From Akkermansiaceae bacterium UBA3385 (lineage in GTDB: Bacteria; Verrucomicrobiota; Verrucomicrobiia; Verrucomicrobiales; Akkermansiaceae): a stretch of DNA of 28,755 nucleotides. Under the pieces are notes generated by a model that was not told where the DNA came from, searched no databases, and saw nothing but the letters and a program-made list of their open reading frames with translations. Shown piece by piece: positions 23,799 through 28,755 of the stretch (position 1 is its first letter; each line of letters opens with the position of its first letter). The stretch spans positions 48,338 to 77,092 of the forward strand of contig DEPT01000056.1 in assembly GCA_002358905.1 (NCBI GenBank). Reading direction: 5' to 3'. Position numbers and translations under genes: made by a program.

Positions 23799-24338
23799 TT
23801 ATGGGGTTTGGGAAGATTCAAGTTGGCGGATAAGGGGGAGCACCCGCTCGGCATCAGCTGCCGTAATTCGCAGAAAGCCCTCGGGGGCGCCGCCGCCTCC
23901 TTTATAATGGGTATAGGGACAATTGCCCATCACCAGATTCACCAGTCCGCCGCGAAGCTCCAGGCGGGCTTTCACCATTCCCGGTTTCGGCTCATAAAGC
24001 AGCGAAACATTACCCATGGCGCTACAGCGCAGAACCCGGGCGCCCCTGCTGGTGACGGCGTACACAGACTGTTGCTGCATCCATCTGGAAATCAATGGCG
24101 CACACATCAATACAGCAAGAGGAAGCAGCAGGCAAAGAAAGGCAGGACTGGCACCACGGCAGACCTCGACCAGCACCGCCACGCCCCACATCGAGCCGAA
24201 CAAGCAGAAGAAGCCTGCGGGAGATGCCCAGGGGTCCGGCACAGGTTGCCCCACCCAGAGCAGTTTTTCATCATCGAATAACCTGTCCTGCAATTTCTGC
24301 CGGCAGTCGAGGGAAAGATTGGTATCGCAAAGATTCAT
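23799..24338 (-). CDS. PH-like membrane protein (first gene of the operon)
   Basis: This 179-residue protein is the first of eight. It contains EKLLWVGQPVPDPW at 24-37, membrane segments at about 40-60 and 65-85, VYAVTSRGARVLR at 92-104 (TSRGA replaces TNRRA), KPGMVKARLELRGGLVNLVMG at about 118-138, a glycine run, and GFLRITAADAERVLPLI at 154-170. It is the most divergent at the central motif. Upstream (24339-24412) are a partial copy of the hairpin repeat and the glyS terminator but no convincing -35/-10 pair, so the promoter of the operon is not identified. No Shine-Dalgarno is seen. Function unknown. Confidence 0.8.
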   Translation of the reverse strand: MNLCDTNLSLDCRQKLQDRLFDDEKLLWVGQPVPDPWASPAGFFCLFGSMWGVAVLVEVCRGASPAFLCLLLPLAVLMCAPLISRWMQQQSVYAVTSRGARVLRCSAMGNVSLLYEPKPGMVKARLELRGGLVNLVMGNCPYTHYKGGGGAPEGFLRITAADAERVLPLIRQLESSQTP

Positions 24339-24348
24339 AGGGGTATCA

Positions 24349-24376
24349 GGTCTAAGTCAGGCGGGCCCATGCCCGC
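24349..24376 (+). repeat. Partial copy of the hairpin repeat (unit 1 type)
   Basis: GGTCTAAGTCA (24349-24359) is followed by GCGGGC (24361-24366), CCAT, GCCCGC (24371-24376) and then GGAATTTA. It has the same order and orientation as GGTCTAAATT plus hairpin at 26779-26806 in the right array, with different stem bases. It sits in the leader of the eight-gene operon, 11 bases from the first ATG. Confidence 0.6.
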
Positions 24377-24412
24377 GGAATTTATCAAATCAAAAATCCA
24401 ACATTCAACATC

Positions 24413-24453
24413 AAAAAAAAGCCACCCCCGCAGGGGAAATCCACGGGGGTGGC
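24413..24453 (-). terminator. Intrinsic terminator of glyS
   Basis: On the minus strand GCCACCCCCG (24453-24444) pairs perfectly over ten bases with CGGGGGTGGC (24430-24421), followed at once by eight U residues (24420-24413). It begins 16 bases past the glyS stop codon. Confidence 0.93.
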
Positions 24454-24469
24454 GCCGGTTGAAAAGCGA

Positions 24470-26053
24470 TTAGTGAATGCGCTTCAGAAGCCAGGGCAGC
24501 AGCTCGCTGATAGCAACGCGCTCCTGCTCCATGGAATCGCGGTGGCGGATGGTCACCGTATCCTTGAGGGCGGGATCACCTTCCTCGCCCAGGGTCTCGA
24601 AGTCGACCGTAATGCAGAAGGGAGTACCCACTTCGTCCTGGCGGCGGTAGCGGCGGCCCACGGCACCGGCCTCATCGTAGAACACGTTCATGAAGGGACG
24701 CAGCTCGGCCTCGATTTCGCGGGCGATGCGCACCTGCTCGGCGTTCTTCTTGAGCAGCGGGAAGATAGCGGCCTTGATGGGCGCCATGCGGGGGTGGAAG
24801 TGCATGACGGTGCGGATGTCGCTCTTGCCGTCCTTGCCCAGTTCCTCTTCGTCGAAGGCTTCGCAGATGACGGCCAGCACGGAGCGGTCGCAACCGGCAG
24901 AGGGTTCCACCACGTGGGGAATGAAACGCTCGCGGGTAGCCTCGTCGAAGTACTCCATGGGCTTGCCGGAGCCTTCCTGGTGGCGGCCCAGGTCATAATC
25001 GGTGCGGTAGGCGATGCCCATGAGCTCCTGCACGCCGAAGGGGAACTCGTACTCCAGGTCGTAGGTCTTCTTGGAGTAGAAGGCGCGCTCTTCATCCGGC
25101 ACGTCGAGGATGTGAATCTTATCGCGGGCGATACCGATGTTCTCGTAGAACTGGAGGCTCTTCTCCAGCCACTCGTCGGTCAGGCGGAAGCCATCCTCGC
25201 CCTTGCAGAAGTATTCCACCTCCATCTGCTCGAACTCACGGGAGCGGAAGGTGAAGTTGCGCGGGTTGATTTCGTTGCGGAAGGACTTACCAATCTGGGC
25301 AATACCGAAGGGAATCTTGTTGCGGGAGGAATCAAGAATGTTCTTGTACTGGCAGAAGATGCTCTGGGCCGTCTCCGGACGCAGCCAGCCGGTGCTGGCG
25401 GGGTCGTTCTCATCGGAGGTGGCACCGATGGTGGTCTTGAACATCAGGTTGAAGGAACGGGCCTCCGTCACCAGGGAGCCATTGGCGGGGTTGTAGCGCA
25501 CGGAGTCGGTCACCTCCTCGGTGCTTTCCTCGATGAGCTCCAGGTCGGCGGGCTGGGTACCCTTGCCGGCAATCTGGCTGTAGTACTGCAGCGCCCCCTT
25601 GCGGGCAGTTTTGGCGCTCTTCTCATCGGTGCCTTCCACCAGCATGGAGAATTCCTTCTTGGTGCTCCAGGAGCCATCCTTGCGGGCAGCGCCCTTCCAC
25701 CAGTAGGCCACACCGCTCTGGGCGGGAATCTGGTCGGCGCGCAGGCGTTCCTTGGTGAGCAGGCAGTCGCACAGCGGGTCGCAGAAGCCACCCACGTGAC
25801 CGGATGCCACCAGCACCGAGTTGTGTGTGAGGATGGAACCATCCATACCCACGATATCGGGGCGCTCCTGCACGTGGACACGCCACCAGTAATCCTTCAG
25901 ATTGCGCTTGAGCTCAACGCCCAGGGGACCGTAGTCCCAGCAACCGTTCAAGCCACCATAAATTTCAGCGGCCTGAAAAATGAACCCTCTGCGCTTGCAA
26001 AGGCTGACGATTTTTTCCATGCGGACGGGATCAGTCTGTGTACGGTCTGCCAT
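24470..26053 (-). CDS. glyS: Glycyl-tRNA synthetase, alpha2 dimer type
   Basis: This enzyme charges tRNA-Gly with glycine. It is a class II synthetase of the single-chain (GlyQS-type) form rather than the bacterial alpha2beta2 form. It has 527 residues from the ATG at 26053. Visible are the GRS-specific CWDYGPLG at 38-45, a long insertion, RPETAQ at 225-230, motif 2 FRNEINPRNFTFRSREFEQ at 258-276 and motif 3 around VVEPSAGCDRS. A C-terminal anticodon-binding domain follows (about 420-527, ending in a TIRHRDSMEQERV segment). An in-frame ATG at 26104 lies upstream of the promoter and was rejected. A 561-residue frame on the opposite strand is a codon-bias shadow. Confidence 0.97.
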   Translation of the reverse strand: MADRTQTDPVRMEKIVSLCKRRGFIFQAAEIYGGLNGCWDYGPLGVELKRNLKDYWWRVHVQERPDIVGMDGSILTHNSVLVASGHVGGFCDPLCDCLLTKERLRADQIPAQSGVAYWWKGAARKDGSWSTKKEFSMLVEGTDEKSAKTARKGALQYYSQIAGKGTQPADLELIEESTEEVTDSVRYNPANGSLVTEARSFNLMFKTTIGATSDENDPASTGWLRPETAQSIFCQYKNILDSSRNKIPFGIAQIGKSFRNEINPRNFTFRSREFEQMEVEYFCKGEDGFRLTDEWLEKSLQFYENIGIARDKIHILDVPDEERAFYSKKTYDLEYEFPFGVQELMGIAYRTDYDLGRHQEGSGKPMEYFDEATRERFIPHVVEPSAGCDRSVLAVICEAFDEEELGKDGKSDIRTVMHFHPRMAPIKAAIFPLLKKNAEQVRIAREIEAELRPFMNVFYDEAGAVGRRYRRQDEVGTPFCITVDFETLGEEGDPALKDTVTIRHRDSMEQERVAISELLPWLLKRIH

Positions 26054-26063
26054 AACGCGGGTT

Positions 26064-26091
26064 ATTCTACTATAAAACAAGTGTTTTGCAA
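26064..26091 (-). promoter_or_regulatory. glyS promoter
   Basis: On the minus strand TTGCAA (26091-26086), 16 bases, TAGAAT (26069-26064). The -10 ends ten bases before the ATG at 26053. There is no space for a T-box or other leader control, although glyS genes in Firmicutes often carry one. Confidence 0.6.
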
Positions 26092-26107
26092 GCCCAAAAA
26101 GCACAAC

Positions 26108-26247
26108 AATGCGGGCTCAATGCCCGCAATTTAGACCAGCCACAGGCTGGATTTAGACCTTCAGGATTTCATTCCTCCGCCAGGAGGAATTTCACTGTCT
26201 GCCGTTCAGGCTGACAATGCAAGCGAACTATGCGGCCACATGGCCGC
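26108..26247 (+). repeat. Left hairpin array (five hairpins) of the inverted-repeat island
   Basis: Five small hairpins lie in a row: H1 GCGGGC/GCCCGC (26111-26127), H2 CCAGCC/GGCTGG (26136-26150), H3 ATTCCTCC/GGAGGAAT (26171-26190), H4 TGTCTGCC with GGCTGACA (26196-26216, one mismatch) and H5 GCGGCC/GGCCGC (26232-26247). H1-H4 and their linkers (including AATTTAGACCAGC, GGATTTAGACC and GTTCAGGC) recur in inverted orientation at 26699-26806. Confidence 0.85.
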
Positions 26248-26263
26248 GGAAAATTAAACAAAC

Positions 26264-26292
26264 TTTACATGCAACCGCAAATCCTGTACAAC
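26264..26292 (+). promoter_or_regulatory. Candidate promoter of the four-helix-bundle gene
   Basis: TTTACA (26264-26269), 17 bases, TACAAC (26287-26292), ending nine bases before the ATG at 26302. Confidence 0.4.
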
Positions 26293-26301
26293 ATAGATAC
26301 T

Positions 26302-26655
26302 ATGGATAAAGATAGACTCCGCAATGCGACTATTTCCTTATCGGTCCGACTTGTCCAGCTTTATGACCAAATTGAACGCCGTGCATTTTTAAAGAATCAG
26401 CTGGCGCGTGCAGGTACAAGCGTAGGCGCGAATCTGTTTGAAGCCCGCTACGCAGAAAGCCCCGATGATTTTGTCCATAAACTGCGAATCGCACTCAAAG
26501 AATGCCATGAATGTGAATATTGGCTGGTGGTACTCGCAACCTCTTGTCCTGACTTGGCAGAAGTAGCGGAATCCTTACGCAGAGACGCCGGCTCCATCCG
26601 TCGCATGTTGATTTCCTCTATCAACACAAGATTGAGCACTATGAAAGAAGAATAA
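26302..26655 (+). CDS. Four-helix-bundle protein (S23/IVP family)
   Basis: This protein has 117 residues from the ATG at 26302; an ATG at 26230 lies inside hairpin H5 and was rejected. The family signature is present: a first helix (SLSVRLVQLYDQI), then RAGTSVGANLFEARYAESPDDFVHKLRIALKE, where GTSVGANL-x-EA and the following helix are diagnostic, then ECEYWLVVL and a last helix with RRMLISSINTRL. Such proteins are encoded in intervening sequences of 23S rRNA in some bacteria, and relatives (Avd) act as RNA/RT-binding accessory proteins in diversity-generating retroelements. Many others stand alone with unknown function. Here the gene lies exactly between two inverted hairpin arrays, suggesting a small mobile or RNA-based unit. 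No reverse transcriptase or transposase is present. Confidence 0.9.
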   Translation: MDKDRLRNATISLSVRLVQLYDQIERRAFLKNQLARAGTSVGANLFEARYAESPDDFVHKLRIALKECHECEYWLVVLATSCPDLAEVAESLRRDAGSIRRMLISSINTRLSTMKEE

Positions 26656-26657
26656 TC

Positions 26658-26806
26658 CGCAGCAGCTGCTGCGCTGTAGAAATCAGGCACAATTGCATTG
26701 TCCGCCTGAACGGAGGACATCGAAATTCCTCCTTCTGGGAGGAATTAAATCCGGACGGTCTAAATCCAGCTTGCAGCTGGTCTAAATTGCGAGCCTGCGG
26801 CTCGCA
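26658..26806 (-). repeat. Right hairpin array (five hairpins) of the inverted-repeat island
   Basis: On the plus strand in order: H5' CGCAGCAG/CTGCTGCG (26658-26673), H4' TGTCCGCC with GGAGGACA (26699-26719, one mismatch), H3' AATTCCTCC/GGAGGAATT (26724-26746), H2' CCAGCT/AGCTGG (26766-26780), H1' GCGAGCC/GGCTCGC (26789-26805). Read on the minus strand it aligns with the left array for over 100 bases, with stems that keep pairing although their bases differ. It ends seven bases before the stop codon of the bPH_1 gene. Confidence 0.85.
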
Positions 26807-26812
26807 GTGCAT

Positions 26813-27187
26813 TCACAAGACATAGCTGCTTATCGCCCGGCAGAGCTCACGCACATCGCAACCGCCGCGGAGTTCAAAGCGAATGTGGCCGATACCGCTG
26901 TAGAACAAATCCAGCTCGCAATCGAGGTCGAAAGTGCCGGCAGTCTCAATGGAATAAGCCTGAATCTTGCTATAGGGCAGCGAGGTGAAATCCACCTTCT
27001 TGCCGGTGATTCCCTGCACATTCATGGCAATCACACGCTTATTGGTGAACACCACGGAATCCCGGATAGCCTTGAATGCCGCCACAATATGCTCCCCCTC
27101 TATCAACAGAGGAGCCACGCGCCCCATCTGGGATTCCGGGTCCACCGGGGATAACTTGAACAGACTGCCATTTTCAAAATCAATCAT
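26813..27187 (-). CDS. Bacterial PH domain protein (bPH_1 family)
   Basis: This protein has 124 residues and matches the bPH_1 (PF08000-type) family over its full length: IDFENGSLFKL at the start, VAPLLIEGEHIVAAFKAIRDSVVFTNKRVIAMNVQGITGKK at about 24-64, SLPYSKIQAYSIETAGTFDLDCEL, and the C-terminal helix ending in SSYVL. The family adopts a pleckstrin-homology-like beta sandwich that forms ring-like oligomers in crystal structures; its cellular role is unknown. It is soluble, unlike the eight membrane proteins further along, but shares the TNKR strand. It begins 15 bases after the stop of the upstream membrane protein gene, so it is probably the last gene of a three-gene operon. Confidence 0.93.
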   Translation of the reverse strand: MIDFENGSLFKLSPVDPESQMGRVAPLLIEGEHIVAAFKAIRDSVVFTNKRVIAMNVQGITGKKVDFTSLPYSKIQAYSIETAGTFDLDCELDLFYSGIGHIRFELRGGCDVRELCRAISSYVL

Positions 27188-27202
27188 ATAATAGAACTGG
27201 GG

Positions 27203-27892
27203 TTAGATTTCGTTAAGTTGGGAAACCTCCGTGACTTGCGGAGCTGTCTCCCCAGGTATGGCCCAGATAAGCTCATGCAACCCTGCGTCCAGGCGATACA
27301 GCACCAGGGCATTGAAATCCTGCCCCTTGCCGCCACCAGCATGCACCACGGTCGTTCCCTGCCGCCCCTGAGTAACCAGCTGAGCTCCCTGGTAATTCTT
27401 CAGCGTGAGCAGCATGGCATAGATTCCACGCTGCGGAGCATTCAGCACCAGATGCGTAGCCAGGAAACCCTCGGTATTCGACTTTCGCCAGCGGAGAGCT
27501 TGCTTCTGCGGCTTGCGCTGGGCATGGTGAAGTCCCGGGGTGGCGGCGCGGTACACACGGCGCACTTCCCGTTCCTTCCAGGCCTTCCGGATAACACCGA
27601 TGGTGACAAAAAGCAGCACCAGTAACCCGGCACCCAGCCAGCTGTAGATAGCCATGGCCGATGCAGCCTCGCTTCCCCAGAACAGGATACCCACCAGCGC
27701 CGCACAAAAACAAAGAGTAATCCCCATACCCACCTTGAACCCGAACACCATGCCGGGGAACAGAAGAAACAGAATCAGATAACGCAGGAAGAACCGCAGA
27801 TTCAACGGTGTGCTCTGCAGCAAATCGCGTCGCAGCACCTGCTCGCTGAGTTTCAGTAATTGTTCCTGTGTGGTGTGGGCATCAATCTTCAC
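27203..27892 (-). CDS. Membrane protein of unknown family, paralogue of the 28595 gene
   Basis: This protein has 229 residues. A short N-terminal helix (TTQEQLLKLSEQVLRRDLL) leads into STPLNLRFFLRYL, then three membrane segments (about 35-55, 58-74 and 80-102), a basic juxtamembrane stretch (RKAWKEREVRRVYR) and a soluble C-terminal beta-rich domain (about 120-229) with APQRGIYAMLLTLKNYQGAQLV and YRLDAGLHELIW. The same landmarks occur in the next gene upstream, so the two are paralogues by tandem duplication. The C-terminal domain, about 100 residues with a PQRG(I/V)Y strand, is probably on the cytoplasmic face. No known family is recognised. It is followed by the bPH_1 gene after 15 bases, suggesting a joint role at the membrane. 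Confidence 0.82.
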   Translation of the reverse strand: MKIDAHTTQEQLLKLSEQVLRRDLLQSTPLNLRFFLRYLILFLLFPGMVFGFKVGMGITLCFCAALVGILFWGSEAASAMAIYSWLGAGLLVLLFVTIGVIRKAWKEREVRRVYRAATPGLHHAQRKPQKQALRWRKSNTEGFLATHLVLNAPQRGIYAMLLTLKNYQGAQLVTQGRQGTTVVHAGGGKGQDFNALVLYRLDAGLHELIWAIPGETAPQVTEVSQLNEI

Positions 27893-27935
27893 GCAGAGAA
27901 GATTAGCACAAAATCACCTGCCCCGCAAGAGCGAA

Positions 27936-28595
27936 TCAGCGCAACAGTACCTGCATCTGCGTTGCAACGGTGCAATACCCATTCACGCCAAGCCGATGAT
28001 ACCCGGCCTCCAGCCGGAAAGCCATGCGGAGTTCAGTCCGCAACCCGGGCACATCATCTTTTTCCACCAGACACGCGCGGTCATCACTATGCAACAACGC
28101 AGCGCCTTCGTAATCATCCACCCGGCATACCAGCACATACACCCCGCGCTGCGGCACCTGCACCACGAACTCGAGGTCCAGCTCCTCACCCACGGATAAT
28201 GCCAGGCATGCACCGGGCTTTAATTCCGCACTGTAAGCCTCCTCTGCCGCCAGATACCGTCTACCGCGCACATACTGACGCACCCCGCCTACCAACTGAA
28301 ACAGCAGAGCCAGCACAAGTGCCAGACACGACCACAGCATCCAGAACCCCAGAAAAGCATTCATGGCCTCTGGTGTCCCCCACAACCAGAGATACGCCAG
28401 CACTGCCGACATCCCGATTGTACCCAGCACCCCCAAGGGGCTTCCCAAAACGGCGCATGGCATCAGCATATACAACAAGGCAAACAGAAATACCCGGGGC
28501 AGGTTCAGCGGCGTGCAGGCCAGCAGCTGGCACAGCAGCTCCCTATCCGTCAGCTGCTGCAGTTGGTCTCGCGTTAAATCCGGTTTCAGTTTCAT
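27936..28595 (-). CDS. Membrane protein of unknown family, paralogue of the 27892 gene
   Basis: This protein has 219 residues from the ATG at 28595; an in-frame ATG at 28643 would start inside the tRNA terminator hairpin and was rejected. The layout matches the downstream paralogue: an N-terminal helix (LTRDQLQQLTDRELLCQLL), CTPLNLPRVFLFALLYML, membrane segments at about 33-50, 54-70 and 76-100, a basic RQYVRGRRYL stretch, then a beta domain with VPQRGVYVLVCRVDDYEGAALL and FRLEAGYHRLGV. It starts four bases after the U-tract of the tRNA-Ser terminator, with no promoter visible between, so its transcription may depend on read-through. Function unknown. Confidence 0.8.
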   Translation of the reverse strand: MKLKPDLTRDQLQQLTDRELLCQLLACTPLNLPRVFLFALLYMLMPCAVLGSPLGVLGTIGMSAVLAYLWLWGTPEAMNAFLGFWMLWSCLALVLALLFQLVGGVRQYVRGRRYLAAEEAYSAELKPGACLALSVGEELDLEFVVQVPQRGVYVLVCRVDDYEGAALLHSDDRACLVEKDDVPGLRTELRMAFRLEAGYHRLGVNGYCTVATQMQVLLR

Positions 28596-28598
28596 AGC

Positions 28599-28640
28599 AA
28601 AAAAGCAGAAAGCACCAACACTTGTTAGCGTTGGTGCTTT
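28599..28640 (-). terminator. Intrinsic terminator of tRNA-Ser
   Basis: On the minus strand AAAGCACCAAC (28640-28630) pairs over eleven bases with GTTGGTGCTTT (28619-28609) around a ten-base loop; a CTGC step and six U residues (28604-28599) follow. It begins six bases past the tRNA 3' end. Confidence 0.85.
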
Positions 28641-28646
28641 CATCAG

Positions 28647-28736
28647 CGGAGCGGGGGGGATTCGAACCCCCGGTACTGTTTAACGCAGTACGTCCATTTA
28701 GCAAACGGGTGCTTTCAGCCTCTCAGCCACCGCTCC
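28647..28736 (-). tRNA. tRNA-Ser, anticodon GCU
   Basis: The gene is 90 bases with a long variable arm, as expected for serine. Acceptor arms GGAGCGG (28736-28730) and CCGCTCC (28654-28648) pair fully, with discriminator G at 28647. The T arm is GGGGG-TTCGAAT-CCCCC and the anticodon loop TTGCTAA contains GCT at 28702-28700. The CCA end is not encoded (CTG follows). Confidence 0.96.
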
Positions 28737-28755
28737 AAATGCTGTGTGCCGCCAA

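Noticed and set aside
26051..26104. An upstream ATG for glyS at 26104
   Set aside because: It precedes a plausible promoter and adds residues (MLFGLAKHLFYSRITRV) that do not match the family; the ATG at 26053 gives the usual N-terminus.
24449..26134. A 561-residue open frame on the plus strand opposite glyS
   Set aside because: Its sequence is the low-complexity Val/Leu/Gly/Ala-rich shadow typical of a GC-rich gene read backwards, while the minus strand carries all motifs of glycyl-tRNA synthetase.
26108..26806. The hairpin arrays as a CRISPR array or diversity-generating retroelement
   Set aside because: Repeats are inverted rather than direct, spacers are not unique sequences, and there is no cas gene, reverse transcriptase or template/variable repeat pair in the window.

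Overview
The window looks like chromosomal DNA from a member of the Verrucomicrobiota, most likely Akkermansia or a close relative. This is an inference from content: a secreted M60-like metallopeptidase, an S6-type serine protease with a PEP-CTERM-like tail, a moderately high GC content, and genes that mostly lack Shine-Dalgarno sequences. No marker gene here fixes the genus.

Layout. Bases 2-3496 are the 3' part of an hrpA-type DEAH helicase that runs off the left edge. Next come a large exported S6-like protease (3603-6641), the RNA ligase rtcB (minus), a small exported protein of unknown function, a DinG/XPD-like helicase, a minus-strand parA-comF pair, a SMUG1-type uracil-DNA glycosylase, the manganese exporter mntP, a rubrerythrin, nrdR overlapping a small gene with a degenerate ATP-cone-like domain, and a translationally coupled pair of an exported ankyrin protein and an exported M60-like peptidase (19208 to 15979). 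Much of this is housekeeping (RNA and DNA repair, chromosome partition, dNTP regulation, oxidative and metal stress), interspersed with secreted enzymes suited to a mucus habitat.

The right third is less ordinary. From 24338 down to 19509 there is a compact eight-gene minus-strand operon. All eight genes encode membrane proteins of one family: an N-terminal GE-x-W-x-G-x-P motif, a hydrophobic segment or hairpin, a TNRRA-type strand, DGSG(D/N)L, and a C-terminal GF-x-N-(I/V)-x-(D/E)-x-R-x-VE helix. The last gene carries two copies, so there are nine domain copies. The pattern resembles bacterial PH-like membrane proteins. Upstream are glyS (glycyl-tRNA synthetase) with a strong terminator, then an approximately 700-base island in which a four-helix-bundle (S23/IVP-type) gene lies between two inverted arrays of five small hairpins, then a bPH_1 protein, a pair of paralogous membrane proteins and tRNA-Ser(GCU) with a terminator. 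A third partial copy of the hairpin repeat lies between glyS and the eight-gene operon.

A recurring regulatory theme is that sigma70-like -10 boxes lie only 6-12 bases before the start codon for at least eight genes. This implies leaderless or nearly leaderless mRNAs. Rubrerythrin is the exception, with a consensus promoter and a leader of about 60 bases rich in C and A.
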